A DNA stretch of 64,000 nt from Trebonia sp963795335 (GCA_963795335.1 CAWCHI010000017.1:28705-92704); one strand, 5' to 3'; positions 9,129 to 18,570 are shown, counted from the stretch's first letter. Numbers and translations: made by a program. Notes: generated by a model not told the origin, from the sequence alone.

Positions 9129-10010
9129 GTGCACACGATCGGGCTTGTCCTGCATCCGCGGCGTGACTCGGCCGAGGCGGTCGAGACGATCCTGAGCTGG
9201 GCCGCGCGCAACGGGACCGAGATCCTCGGCATCGGCGCCGAGATCCAGCGGCTCAACTGCGCCGCCACCGCCGTCACCTCGGCCGAGCTGGGCAAGCGGT
9301 CGGACCTGATCGTCAGCCTGGGCGGGGACGGGACGATGCTGCGGGCGATGCGGCTGGCCGACGGCCAGCGCGCCCCCGTCCTCGGGGTCAACCTGGGCAA
9401 GCTCGGCTTCCTGGCCGAGGTGGACGTGCCCGACCTGCCCTGGGCGCTGTCGGCCATCGACCGCAGCGAGTTCACCGTCGAGCCCCGGATGGCGATCGAC
9501 GCAGCGGTCGGCACCAGCACCGTGACCGCCTTCAACGACGTCGCCGCGGTCCGAGTCCCGGGTGACGGCAGTGCACTGGTCGCGGTCCGGGTCGGCGGCC
9601 AGCCGTTCGTCAGCTACGCGGCCGACGCGGTCATCGCGGCCACCCCGACCGGCTCGACCGCCTACAGCTTCTCCGCGGGCGGCCCGATCATCAGCCCGTC
9701 GGTCGAGGCGCTGCTGATCACCCCGGCCGCCCCGCACTCGGCCTACAACCGCGGGGTGGTGCTGTCGGTCGACGACCCCGTCACCCTCGAGCTGCTGCCG
9801 TCCAGCGGCCGGCTGGCGATCGAGGTCGACGGCCGGGTCTCCTGCTATTCGAGGGCAGGGGACAGCATCGAGCTGCGGGCCCGGCCCGGCGGCGCCCGCG
9901 TCGTGCGGCTCGGGCACACCAGCTTCTACCAGCGGGCCCGGCGCAAGCTGCGGATCACCGACTCGGCCGAGATCGACGTGCCCGGGCTGGAGATCATCCC
10001 CGAGGCGTAG
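9129..10010 (+). CDS. ppnK: NAD kinase
   Basis: A 293-residue NAD kinase, which phosphorylates NAD to NADP. It starts at GTG (HTIGLVLHPRRD). The diagnostic GGDGT motif is at residues 65-69, with NLGKLGFLAEV and the ATPTGSTAYSFSAGGPI nucleotide-binding segment further on. Length is usual for the actinobacterial enzyme. The 3' end overlaps by 17 bases the convergent gene on the other strand. In many actinobacteria ppnK sits beside recN and a TlyA methyltransferase; that context is missing here, so this could be a second, unlinked copy (inference). Confidence 0.95.
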   Translation: MHTIGLVLHPRRDSAEAVETILSWAARNGTEILGIGAEIQRLNCAATAVTSAELGKRSDLIVSLGGDGTMLRAMRLADGQRAPVLGVNLGKLGFLAEVDVPDLPWALSAIDRSEFTVEPRMAIDAAVGTSTVTAFNDVAAVRVPGDGSALVAVRVGGQPFVSYAADAVIAATPTGSTAYSFSAGGPIISPSVEALLITPAAPHSAYNRGVVLSVDDPVTLELLPSSGRLAIEVDGRVSCYSRAGDSIELRARPGGARVVRLGHTSFYQRARRKLRITDSAEIDVPGLEIIPEA

Positions 10011-10830
10011 CCACCTCGCCCGGGGCCTCGCCCCGCAGGAACTGGATGTAGCGCACGGCCGAGGCCTCCAGGGTGACGCGGGCGCCGGAGCGGATGGCCG
10101 GCGCCCACCCGCCGTAGATCCGGTCGAACGGGTCGTCGCGCAGGGCCCCGAGGATGCCGCGGACGGACGCCTCCGGCAGCGGCAGCCGGTTGGGCGCGCT
10201 CCACAAGAACGTCAGCCGGTCCTCGCCCGGCGTCACCATGATCGTGTCGCCGGTCAGCAGCGCCCCGGCGCCGTCCGCCCCCGCCGCCCAGTGCACCACC
10301 GCGCTGCCGGGGAAGTGCCCGCCGCACTGCACCAGGGTCACCCCGGGCAGCACCGGCAGCCGCGTGTGCCAGGTGCGGATGGCCGGGTCGGGAAGGGTCA
10401 CCCAGGCGGCGTCGGCTTCCGGCACCCAGATGTCGGCGCCGAAGGCGCGGGCCCACTCGGACATGGCGCCGTAGAAATGCGGGTGGCTCGCGCTGACCGC
10501 GCGCAGCCCGCCGAGCTGGCGCACCTGCTCGGCCGCGGCGTCGTCGAGGTAGCCGGGCGGGTCCCACAGCAGGTTGCCGTCGGTGGTGGTGACGATCAGG
10601 CCGCGCTGCCCGATGCCGACCGGGGGAGTGACGCCCAGCCCGTACAGGCCCGGCTCCTCGCTCCAGAGCTCGCACTGGCGCCCGTCGGCCGCCAGCTCGG
10701 TCTGGGTGGTCCAGCGCTGACCAGACGGGGGAACCCACTGCCGCTCGTCGGAGCAGATGGTGCAGGCGGCGGGCGGGACGGCGGTCTCCGGGTAGTGGTT
10801 ACCGCAGGCGGTGCAGATCCAGGCAGACAC
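9994..10830 (-). CDS. Rubredoxin-like zinc ribbon plus metallo-beta-lactamase-fold hydrolase
   Basis: A 278-residue protein. The N-terminus has a small metal knuckle, CTACGNHYPETAVPPAACTIC (two CxxC pairs, residues 5-25). A metallo-beta-lactamase-like domain follows, with SHPHFYGAM, CGGHFPGSAVVHW and the GDT of LLTGDTIMV. The first motif lacks the full HxHxDH pattern, so metal binding may be partial. Homologues are annotated as MBL-fold hydrolases of unknown substrate. It converges on and overlaps the NAD kinase gene and diverges from the M20 peptidase gene. Confidence 0.8.
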   Translation of the reverse strand: MSAWICTACGNHYPETAVPPAACTICSDERQWVPPSGQRWTTQTELAADGRQCELWSEEPGLYGLGVTPPVGIGQRGLIVTTTDGNLLWDPPGYLDDAAAEQVRQLGGLRAVSASHPHFYGAMSEWARAFGADIWVPEADAAWVTLPDPAIRTWHTRLPVLPGVTLVQCGGHFPGSAVVHWAAGADGAGALLTGDTIMVTPGEDRLTFLWSAPNRLPLPEASVRGILGALRDDPFDRIYGGWAPAIRSGARVTLEASAVRYIQFLRGEAPGEVATPRG

Positions 10831-10915
10831 CGTTCCTCCTCGGGGGTTGTCGGCACTTCACGAAGATCACCGTACGCCCGGCCCCGGCCGGCGGATCCGC
10901 GGATCATAGAGTGGC

Positions 10916-12255
10916 GTGGTGAGCGACCTGAGCAAACGCGTCCACGACCTGCTGCCCGGCCTGATCGGCGACCTGGAAGACCTGGTCCGCATCCAGTCGG
11001 TCAGCGCCGACCCGCAGCGGCGGGGCGAGGTGGAGAAGTCCGCCGCCAAGACGGCCCAGCTGCTGGCGGCCGAGGGGGTCGCGGCCGAGATCGTCCGGGC
11101 CCGCCCGGGCGCCCCGCCGGCCGTCATCGGGGAGCGGCCGGGACCGCCGGGCGCGCCGGTCGTGCTGCTGTACGCGCACCACGACGTGCAGCCGGAAAAC
11201 GACCCGGAGGACTGGGACAGCCCGCCGTTCGAGCCTGCTGTCCGGGGGATGAGGCTCTACGGCCGGGGCGCGGCCGACGACAAGGCTGGCATCGCGGTGC
11301 ACGTGGGGGCGCTGCGCGCGCTGGGCGACGACCTGCCGGTCACCGTGCGGTTCTTCATCGAGGGGGAGGAGGAGGTCTCCTCCGAGACCCTGCCCGACCT
11401 GCTGCGCCAGTACCGCGACCGGCTCGCGGCCGACGTCATCGTCATCGCCGACGCGGGGAACTGGGACATCGGCGTCCCGTCGCTCACCACCAGCCTGCGC
11501 GGGCTGATCCGGGTCGACGTCGAGGTCCGCACCCTCACCCACGCGGTCCACTCCGGGATGTGGGGCGGCCTCGTCCCCGACGCCATCATGGCCCTCACCC
11601 GGCTGCTGTCCACCCTGTGGGGGCAGGACGGCAGCCCCGCCGTGGCCGGGCTGGTCACCGCGCCCGCCTCCGGCGTCGACTATCCCGAGGAACGGCTGCG
11701 GGCCGAGTCCGGGGCCGCCCCCGGGACCAGCTGGGTGGGGCCGGCCCGGCCGCCGACCGGCTGTGGACCAAGCCCGCCATTACCGTCACCGGACTCGACG
11801 CCCCGAAGGTCGCGGGCGCGTCCAACACCCTCGTGCCGGCCGCCCGGGCCAAGGTCACGATCCGGCTCGCCCCCGGCGACACCAGCGCCAACGCCGTGGC
11901 CCGGCTCCGCGAGCACCTGGAGCAGCACGTCCCGTGGGGCGCCGGGCTGACCGTCACCGTGGTCGACGCGGGCGAGCCGACGGTGCTGCCGACCACCGGC
12001 CCGGCCTACGCGGCCGCGCGGGCCGCCCTGGCCGAGGCGTGGGACGGCGTCACCCCGGTCGACATGGGCACCGGCGGCTCGATCCCGTTCATCGCCGAGT
12101 TCCAGGAGACCTTCCCCGGCGCCAGCATCCTCGTCACCGGGGTGGAGGACCCCGACACCCGGGCCCACGGCCCCAACGAGGGGCTGCACCTGCCCGAGTT
12201 CGAGCGGGCCGTGCTGGCCGAGGCGCTGCTGCTGGAACGGCTCGGCCGCGGCTGA
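10916..12255 (+). pseudogene. M20 family metallopeptidase (dipeptidase), frameshifted
   Basis: An M20/ArgE-like zinc aminoacylase or dipeptidase of about 445 residues. Metal-site motifs are YAHHDVQP, GRGAADDKAG and the catalytic EGEEEVSS. A dimerisation-type insert follows, with THAVHSGMWGGLVPDA, and the C-terminus has TGGSIPF and HGPNEGLHLPEF. The frame breaks at about 11735-11755: the first part runs out of register after SGAAPGTSW, and the rest (WTKPAITVTGLD to the TGA at 12253-12255) is in another frame. Everything else is conserved, so this looks like a single indel. GTG 10916 or 10919 may be the start. Confidence 0.85.
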
Positions 12256-12382
12256 GCCGGGCGGCGGCCACCTGGCGGCCGGCGGTTGACCCGCTCCTGG
12301 CGGGGTCTGAGCGCGCTCGACCGCCCCGCGGCGCCGCCTGCCCACCGCCTGACCTGGCGCCTGGGCCGGCGGCCGGCATATC

Positions 12383-13624
12383 GTGAAGAAAGCCGGCCAG
12401 CGTGCACACGGGGGGTTGCGGCCGATCGACGATGACATCCTCAGCCAGGGCGGGGACCGCGAGCCGGGTCCCCGCTGGCGCCGCCTGGCCCTGATCGCGG
12501 CGCTGATCCTGGCCGTCGCGGGCGGCGGCGCCTACCTCGCCGTCAGCCGTCACCCGGCGCACCCCACGGCCGCCCGCCCGTCTCCCGCCCCCAGCGCCAC
12601 CCTGGTGCCGGACGGCGCCAGCCTGCCGGCCGAGCCAGACGGGATCGCCGGCCAGACCCAGGCCTGGAGCCAGGACCTGCGCCTGCCCGCTGCCGGGACC
12701 CGGCCGTCCTGGTTCTCCCCGGCCTCCGGCCAGGCCGAGGCGATCGGCGGCCTGCCCGCCAGCGCGGCCGGCTACCAGTTCACCCGCGTCGGCGGCGGCT
12801 GGGCGGTGCAGGCCGGCCCGGCCTCAGCGGCCGCCTGCGCCGGCTGCGCCGCGCCGCCGGCCCCGGTCTGGTTCCTGGCCGACGGCGCACACACGGTGAC
12901 CATGATCGGCCTCGCCGACCTGGTCGCGCCGGCCGCCGCCGACGGCGCCGTCTGGCTCACCAGCTACCCGCGCGGCGCCAGCCTGCTCACCGCGGCCGGC
13001 ACGGCCCGGGAAGTCCGCCCGGGGGCCGCCCCGGGCGGGCCGGTGACGCTGCCAGCCGGTTACGCGATCGCCGCGGGGACGACGAAGGGCCTGCTGCTGC
13101 GGCCCGTCAGCCAGCAGGCGGCGCAGGTCGTCGTGCTCTGGGACCCAGCTGGCGGCCGCGCGGGCCAGTCGTTCCCCGGCCTGCTGGCGGCCAGCCCGGA
13201 TGCGATCGCCTGGTCCTCGCCGTGCCGGCCGCAGTGCACGGTCCAGACCCTCGACCTGGCCACCGGCCGCCGCGCCACGCTGAAGCTGGCCGCCGGCAGT
13301 TCCCCGGTCAGCGCCTCCTTCAGCCCCGACGGCCGCTACCTGGCGGTCCAGGACAGCGTCGGCAACAGCGGCGACGGCGGCGACCTGGCCATGCAGCTGG
13401 AGGTTGCCCCGCTGGCGACCGGGCGGCTCAGCGCCGTCCCGGGCACCTGGGTCAGCAGCGACGCGCTGGTCGGCTACGGCTGGCCCGACGGCAGCGACAG
13501 CCTGGTCGCCGAGTTCAGCTTCACCACGAAGATGCAGCTCGCCTCCTGGCACCCGGGCGCCACCCGCCCGGCCGTGGCCCTGCTCCGCCCAGTTCCCGGC
13601 CAGGGCTCGCTCATCCTCGGCTGA
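12383..13624 (+). CDS. Membrane-anchored exported protein, propeller-like, unknown function
   Basis: A 413-residue protein with a 30-residue cytoplasmic head, one transmembrane segment (about residues 33-54, LALIAALILAVAGGGAYLAV), a Pro/Ser/Ala-rich linker and a large outside domain. That domain contains short repeats reminiscent of beta-propeller blades (SPDGRYLAVQD, DLATGRR), and two CxxC-like pairs (ACAGCA; SPCRPQC). The start is GTG at 12383 (KKAGQRAHGG). I do not recognise a named family; proteins of this shape are common in actinobacteria. The 127 bases upstream show no other gene. Confidence 0.7.
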   Translation: MKKAGQRAHGGLRPIDDDILSQGGDREPGPRWRRLALIAALILAVAGGGAYLAVSRHPAHPTAARPSPAPSATLVPDGASLPAEPDGIAGQTQAWSQDLRLPAAGTRPSWFSPASGQAEAIGGLPASAAGYQFTRVGGGWAVQAGPASAAACAGCAAPPAPVWFLADGAHTVTMIGLADLVAPAAADGAVWLTSYPRGASLLTAAGTAREVRPGAAPGGPVTLPAGYAIAAGTTKGLLLRPVSQQAAQVVVLWDPAGGRAGQSFPGLLAASPDAIAWSSPCRPQCTVQTLDLATGRRATLKLAAGSSPVSASFSPDGRYLAVQDSVGNSGDGGDLAMQLEVAPLATGRLSAVPGTWVSSDALVGYGWPDGSDSLVAEFSFTTKMQLASWHPGATRPAVALLRPVPGQGSLILG

Positions 13625-13747
13625 GGCCTCCGGCCCGCCAGCACCCGGCCGGGGCCGGGCCAGGGTACTTCCCGGGCGCGAACGCGGTGCGGGCGGCGGC
13701 ATCCTCGCCCTGATGGGGCAACCGCTTCGTGGAGAGGACCCGCCCGG

Positions 13748-14191
13748 ATGGACATGAAGCTCGAGGTCGTGGTGCTGCCGGTCGCTGACGTGGACCGGGC
13801 CAAGGATTTCTACCAGGAGCTCGGGTGGCGGCTGGACGCTGACGTCAGCCCCGCGCCGGATTACCGGGTGGTGCAGCTGACGCCGCCCGGCTCGGCCTGC
13901 TCGGTCATCTTCGGCCGCGGGGTGACCGCCGCTGCCCCCGGATCGGTCGAGCAGCTGACGCTGACGGTGGAGGACATCCGGGCGGCCCGGGACGAGATCG
14001 CCGGGCACGGGGTTGACGTCAGCGAGGTCTTCCACGACGAGACCGGGGTCTTCCACCACGCCGGGACGGCCTGCCGGCTGCACGGGCGGGACCCGGGCGG
14101 CAGGAGTTACGCCTCCTTCGCCGCGTTCACCGACCCGGACGGCAACGGCTGGATGCTGCAGGAGATCACCACCCGGCTGCCGGGCCGGTAG
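13748..14191 (+). CDS. VOC family (glyoxalase/bleomycin-resistance-like) protein
   Basis: A 147-residue single-module VOC protein with the expected beta-alpha-beta start (KLEVVVLPVADVDRAKDFYQ) and end (FTDPDGNGWMLQEI). The final Glu and an early acidic residue may be metal ligands, but the substrate cannot be told. A GAGAGGA ribosome-binding site lies before the ATG. A short muconolactone-isomerase-like fragment follows within 14 bases; VOC genes of this subgroup are often followed by a full isomerase gene in Streptomyces relatives (recollection, not checked). Confidence 0.85.
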   Translation: MDMKLEVVVLPVADVDRAKDFYQELGWRLDADVSPAPDYRVVQLTPPGSACSVIFGRGVTAAAPGSVEQLTLTVEDIRAARDEIAGHGVDVSEVFHDETGVFHHAGTACRLHGRDPGGRSYASFAAFTDPDGNGWMLQEITTRLPGR

Positions 14192-14204
14192 GGGAGCGAC
14201 TCCG

Positions 14205-14291
14205 ATGGAATTCCTCGTCACCATTACCACCCGCGTCCCCGCCGGGGACGTCGGGAACGTGCACGAGAGGGCGGGAGCACACCATGGCTGA
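14205..14291 (+). pseudogene. Truncated muconolactone-isomerase-like gene (28 residues)
   Basis: The ORF starts MEFLVTITTRVPAG and ends after VHERAGAHHG. This matches the N-terminal third of muconolactone delta-isomerase family proteins, where a strand of the form MEFLVTMTT-VP is followed by a V--VR-REAAH helix. About 65 further residues are missing: the frame stops at 14289-14291 inside the start of the next gene (ATG 14284). A ribosome-binding site is retained (GGGGAGCG). I read it as a deletion remnant joined to the downstream reductase gene; a real leader-like short peptide is less likely. Confidence 0.5.
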
Positions 14292-15633
14292 TTACGATGT
14301 CATCGTCCTCGGGGGCGGCTCACCGGGCGAGCACTGCGCCGGCGCCCTGGCCGACGGCGGCCTGCGGGTCGCGGTGGTCGAGCAGCGCCTGGTCGGCGGC
14401 GAGTGCTCCTATTACGCCTGTATTCCGTCGAAGGCGCTGCTGCGCCCGGGTGAGGCGGTCCGCGACGCGGTCGACGCGGGCGCGACCGCCGCCGTCGACG
14501 TGCCCGCGGCGCTGGCCTACCGCGACTTCATGGTGTCGAACTACTCCGACGACGGCCAGCAGCGCTGGCTCGCGGGCAAGGGCATCGACTTGCTGCGTGG
14601 CACCGGGCGACTGGCCGGCCCGGGCCGGGTCGAGGTCGACGGGAGGCCGCACACCGCCCGTCATGTCGTCATCGCGACCGGCTCGGACCCGGCCTTCCCG
14701 CCGGTTCCCGGCCTGGACGGCCTCGACGGGGTGTGGACCAACCGGGAAGCGACCGCCATGAAGCAGGTACCGCGGCACCTGCTGATCATCGGGGGCGGGC
14801 CGGTTGGGGTGGAGATGGCGCAGATCGTGCAGGGCCTGGGCGGCACGGCCACGATCGTCGAGGGAGCCGCGCGGCTGCTGCCGCATGAGGCCGCCCCGCT
14901 GGGCGAGGCCCTGGGCGCCGTGCTCGGCCGGGACGGCATCGAGCTGGTCCTCGGCGCCCGGGTGACGGGGGCCGGGCGCGACGGGCAGGACTACCGGCTG
15001 ACCCTGGACGACGGCCGCACCCTGACCGGCGACCGGCTGCTGGTCGCGACCGGGCGACGGGTGCGGCTGCCGGACGGGCTCGACACGGTCGGGGTCACGG
15101 CGGGCCGGCATGGCGTCCCGGTCGACGCGCGGTTGCGGGTCGCCGACCGGCTGTGGGCGATCGGCGACGCCACCGGGCTGTGGCTGCTCACCCATGTCGG
15201 CAAGTACCAGGGCGAGGTGGTCGCGGCCAACATCCTCGGTGAGCCCCGGGACGCGCACTACGAGGCCGTGCCCCGGTGCGTCTACACCGATCCGCAGGCG
15301 GCCGCGGTCGGCGACAGCACGGCGCCGTACAGCGGGACCGCCCCGCTGTCAGGGGTGGCCAAGACCGCCACCTACACCCACGCCTACGCCGACTCGGGCG
15401 GCTTCCTCACCCTGCTCAGCGACGGGGAGCGGCTGACCGGCGCCTACGCCCTCGGCCCGGAGGCGGGCGAATGGCTGCAGCAGGCCACCCTCGCGATCCG
15501 GGCGCGGGTGCCGCTGGCGGTGCTGCGGGACGTGATCCAGCCCTTCCCGGCCTTCACTGAGATCTACAACGACGCCCTCAAGGACCTGCACGCGCAGGTC
15601 AGCGCCGGCCAGCGAGAACCGGCGCACCAGTGA
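14284..15633 (+). CDS. FAD-dependent pyridine nucleotide-disulfide oxidoreductase (lipoamide dehydrogenase-like)
   Basis: A 449-residue class I disulfide reductase. The N-terminal FAD site is DVIVLGGGSPGEHCAGAL, and the redox-active pair is C41 and C46 in GGECSYYACIPSKALL. The NAD(P)H site is LIIGGGPVGVEMAQ, and the second FAD motif is LWAIGDATG. The C-terminal region reads QPFPAFTEIYND: lipoamide dehydrogenases have HPT-E there, so the active-site base His is replaced by Phe, which suggests a substrate other than lipoamide (as in mercuric-reductase-like or quinone-acting relatives). It is not near pyruvate-dehydrogenase genes. Physiological role unknown. Confidence 0.88.
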   Translation: MADYDVIVLGGGSPGEHCAGALADGGLRVAVVEQRLVGGECSYYACIPSKALLRPGEAVRDAVDAGATAAVDVPAALAYRDFMVSNYSDDGQQRWLAGKGIDLLRGTGRLAGPGRVEVDGRPHTARHVVIATGSDPAFPPVPGLDGLDGVWTNREATAMKQVPRHLLIIGGGPVGVEMAQIVQGLGGTATIVEGAARLLPHEAAPLGEALGAVLGRDGIELVLGARVTGAGRDGQDYRLTLDDGRTLTGDRLLVATGRRVRLPDGLDTVGVTAGRHGVPVDARLRVADRLWAIGDATGLWLLTHVGKYQGEVVAANILGEPRDAHYEAVPRCVYTDPQAAAVGDSTAPYSGTAPLSGVAKTATYTHAYADSGGFLTLLSDGERLTGAYALGPEAGEWLQQATLAIRARVPLAVLRDVIQPFPAFTEIYNDALKDLHAQVSAGQREPAHQ

Positions 15634-15654
15634 GCGAGCCGGTGGGCTGCCGGG

Positions 15655-18405
15655 TCAGCCGCACGGCACCGCATGGTCGGCCAGCGTGCGCTGCAGCTGC
15701 CGGCGGGAGGTGATGCCGAGCTTGGCGAAGACCTTGCGCAGGTGCCATTCGACCGTCCGCGGGCTGAGGAACAGCTCGGTGCCGATCTCGGTGTTGGTCT
15801 GCCCGTCGCGGGCCCGCAGGGCGATCTGCCGCTCCTGCGCGGTGAGGTCCCGGTCGGTTTCCACCGTGCGCCGGCGGACGGTCTCGCCGGTGGCGAGCAG
15901 CTCGCGGCGGGCGCGCTCGGCGAAGGCCTCCGCCCCCATCGCGCTGAGCATCCGGTGGGCCCGGTGCAGCTGCTCGCGGGCATCGACCCGGCGGTTCCCG
16001 CGGCGCAGCCACTCGCCGTAGAGCAGGTGCGCCCGGGCCAGGTCGACGCGCGCCCGCGACCGGCCCAGGTGCACGATCGCCGCCTGGTAGCGCCCTTCGG
16101 CCGACGCGTCGCCGGTCACCAGCGCCTGCGAGCGCGCCTGGATGCCGCAGGCCCAGTCGCTGCCCGCGACCGCCGCCGCGGCCGCGACGCAGCGGACCGC
16201 GTCGGCCGCCCGGCCGGGCTGCCCGGAGCGGGCCGCCGCCTCGGTCAGCTCGGCCGCGGCCCAGCAGCCGAGCAGCGGGTGCCCGGCGTAACGGACCGCG
16301 TCCTCGGCCGCCGCCAGGGCCGTCGCGTACTGGCCGAGGCCGTTGTGCAGCACCGCCGCCGCCCACTGGGCGGCGGCCGCCCCGAGTCCTTCACCGCGCG
16401 CGACCGCGTCCCGCCCGGCTTCCTCGATGAGGGTGCGGGCAGGCTCCGGGCGGCCGCGCAGCGCGGCCAGGCCGAGGACGCCGTACGGCGGGATCCGGCC
16501 GGTGACCGGGCCGCCGGCCGCCGCCGCTTCCGCGGCCAGCGACCCGGCCGCGTCCAGGTCACCGCCCAGCAGCTGCCCGCAGGCGGCGCTGCTGAGCGCC
16601 AGGGCCAGGTCGCCCAGCGCCCCGGTCTCCCGGGCGAGCCGGGCGAACCGGGCTGAGAGGGACTGATAGGCCGCGTCGTCCCACTGGGTCAGCGCCGCGG
16701 TGCCGGCCAGCGCCAGCCAGCGCAGGTCGCCCGGGCCGGCCTGGCGGCTGAACCAGTCGACCGCCTGCCGGACCGCCGGGCCGGCGGCCTCGCTTCGTCC
16801 GCCGAGGTGGCCCGCGAGGCCGTCGAGGAGCTGGTCGGCGGGCCCCGGGTGGCGGGCCGGGGGTGCCTCCCCGGCCGCCCGGGCCACCTCGGTGACCGTC
16901 GCCCCGCTGGCCGCCAGGCCGCCCGCCAGCACCGCGGCGCGCAGCGCGTCCAGGTGGGCGGCGCGCACCTGGGCCACGTCGGCCCGGTCGAGCCGCCGGG
17001 CGGCCTCCAGCAGCTGCCAGGGCACGTCACCGCCGCGGTGCTGGGCCACGGCGAGGCGGCCCCGGACGATCTGCGCGCGTGCGTGCCGGTCGCTGTCGCC
17101 GGTCCCCGGCCCGGTCCCGGCCAGCAGCCTGGTGACCGCGTCGGACTCGCCCGCCTGGAGCAGGGCCGCGGCCGCGGCCAGGCTCCGGTCCACCCGCCGG
17201 CCCGCGTCCGGCGTGAGCGCCGCGGCGCGTTCGAGGAAGGCGGCCGCGGCGGCCAGCCCGCCGCGCGCGCGGGCCCGCGGCGCGGCCGCCTCGAGCTCGG
17301 CCGCGATGTCCTCGTCGGGGTCGCCCGGGCCTGCCGACCGGTGCCAGGCGCGGCGGTCGGGGTCGGCCCCGGGATCGGTCGCCCGGGCCAGCGCCTGGTG
17401 TGCGGCCTGGCGGTCGCGCAGCGCCGCGGCATGGTAGACGGCCGACCGGACGGCGGGACAGGGGAAGGTCACCCGGCTGGAGAAGGAGACAAGCCCGGCT
17501 TCCGCCGCCGGCAGCGCGGCCTCGCTGGTGATGCCCAGGTGGCCGGCCGCCCGCCACAGCAGCGCCAGGTCGCCGGTGGGGTCGGCCGCCGCCGTCAGCA
17601 GCAGCAGCCAGGCCGGGCGGGGCAGCGCGTCCAGCTCCCGGACCAGGTCGTCCCCGGTCCCCCCGGGGGCCGGGGCGGGGAGCCGGAAGCCCCCGGCCAG
17701 CTCGGACGGCGACAGGTCGCGCAGCTGCAGCAGCATCCGCGGGTTGCCCCGGGTCTCGGCCACGATCTGGTCCCGGACCCGCTCGTCGAGCGGCCCGCGC
17801 ACCGCCGTCGCCAGCAGGGCCCGGGCGTCGCCGTCGCCCAGCCCGCCGATGACTGTCTCCGGCAGCCCGTCCAGGCCGCTGGCGGGTGCGCGGACGGCGA
17901 ATACGATCACCGCGGGTGTGTTCGCCAGCCGCCGGGCGGTGAACGACAGCGCCTGCCGGGATGCGTCGTCGAGCCACTGGGCGTCGTCGATGAGGCAGAC
18001 CAGCGGGCGCTCGGCGGCAGCCTCGGTCAGCAGCGCGAGCACCCCGAGGCTGACCAGGTAGCGGTCGGCCGGACCGCCCGCCTCGACCCCGAACACGTTG
18101 CCCAGCGCCGCCCGCTGGGGCGCCGCCAGGCGCCCGAGCAGACCCGTCAGCGGGCTGCAGAACTGCTGCAGCGCGGCGTAGCCGAGGCCGGTCTCCGACG
18201 CCGCCCCGGCCGCCCGGATCACCCGCAGGTCACCCGCGTGGGCGGCGGTGAAGTCGAGCAGCGCCGTTTTCCCGGTCCCGGGCCTGCCCCGGATGACCAG
18301 TCCCGCGCCGTGCCGCTGGCGCACCCCGCTGACCAGCGCCGTCAGCGTCTCGCAGGCCGCTTCCCGTCCGAGCAGCGGCAGGTCGTGTTCCTTATTCGCG
18401 GTCAT
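15655..18405 (-). CDS. LAL-type LuxR family transcriptional regulator with AAA ATPase domain
   Basis: A 916-residue regulator. The Walker A motif is GRPGTGKTALLDF (near residue 42), Walker B is PLVCLIDDAQWLDD (near residue 137), the middle consists of helical TPR-like repeats, and the last 65 residues form a LuxR helix-turn-helix (LTAQERQIALRARDGQTNTE, then SPRTVEWHLRKVF). Large ATP-binding LuxR regulators switch on pathways in response to small molecules or protein partners. It is divergent from the receiver-only gene at 18571 across a region with direct repeats that are candidate binding sites. Confidence 0.93.
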   Translation of the reverse strand: MTANKEHDLPLLGREAACETLTALVSGVRQRHGAGLVIRGRPGTGKTALLDFTAAHAGDLRVIRAAGAASETGLGYAALQQFCSPLTGLLGRLAAPQRAALGNVFGVEAGGPADRYLVSLGVLALLTEAAAERPLVCLIDDAQWLDDASRQALSFTARRLANTPAVIVFAVRAPASGLDGLPETVIGGLGDGDARALLATAVRGPLDERVRDQIVAETRGNPRMLLQLRDLSPSELAGGFRLPAPAPGGTGDDLVRELDALPRPAWLLLLTAAADPTGDLALLWRAAGHLGITSEAALPAAEAGLVSFSSRVTFPCPAVRSAVYHAAALRDRQAAHQALARATDPGADPDRRAWHRSAGPGDPDEDIAAELEAAAPRARARGGLAAAAAFLERAAALTPDAGRRVDRSLAAAAALLQAGESDAVTRLLAGTGPGTGDSDRHARAQIVRGRLAVAQHRGGDVPWQLLEAARRLDRADVAQVRAAHLDALRAAVLAGGLAASGATVTEVARAAGEAPPARHPGPADQLLDGLAGHLGGRSEAAGPAVRQAVDWFSRQAGPGDLRWLALAGTAALTQWDDAAYQSLSARFARLARETGALGDLALALSSAACGQLLGGDLDAAGSLAAEAAAAGGPVTGRIPPYGVLGLAALRGRPEPARTLIEEAGRDAVARGEGLGAAAAQWAAAVLHNGLGQYATALAAAEDAVRYAGHPLLGCWAAAELTEAAARSGQPGRAADAVRCVAAAAAVAGSDWACGIQARSQALVTGDASAEGRYQAAIVHLGRSRARVDLARAHLLYGEWLRRGNRRVDAREQLHRAHRMLSAMGAEAFAERARRELLATGETVRRRTVETDRDLTAQERQIALRARDGQTNTEIGTELFLSPRTVEWHLRKVFAKLGITSRRQLQRTLADHAVPCG

Positions 18406-18460
18406 ACCATGAGCCTGCCGGGGGGAGGGCGCTGGTCCAATCGGGCGGCCCTCAGTCCCT

Positions 18461-18530
18461 GGCTCGGGTTGCCAGCGGGCAGGCTCGGGTTATCCCAAGG
18501 GCGACCGGGGACCTGTTGTGGGGTTGTCCC
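18461..18530. promoter_or_regulatory. Direct repeats between the LAL regulator and the receiver gene
   Basis: GGCTCGGGTT occurs at 18461-18470 and again at 18482-18491, exactly 21 bp apart (two helical turns). A related GGGTTGTCCC lies at 18521-18530; the second copy continues as GGGTTATCCC. The array sits in the 165-bp divergent promoter region and ends about 40 bp before the receiver gene, a typical place for an activator site. The binding factor is not known; the neighbouring LAL protein is the obvious candidate. Confidence 0.45.
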
Positions 18531-18570
18531 GATTGCGGAACGGCGGGCGGGCCGGCAGCATGGAATCGTG

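Noticed and set aside
16807..18567. Long plus-strand frame opposite the LAL regulator, continuous with the receiver gene
   Set aside because: It is the antisense shadow of the regulator; the receiver domain starts only at 18571.
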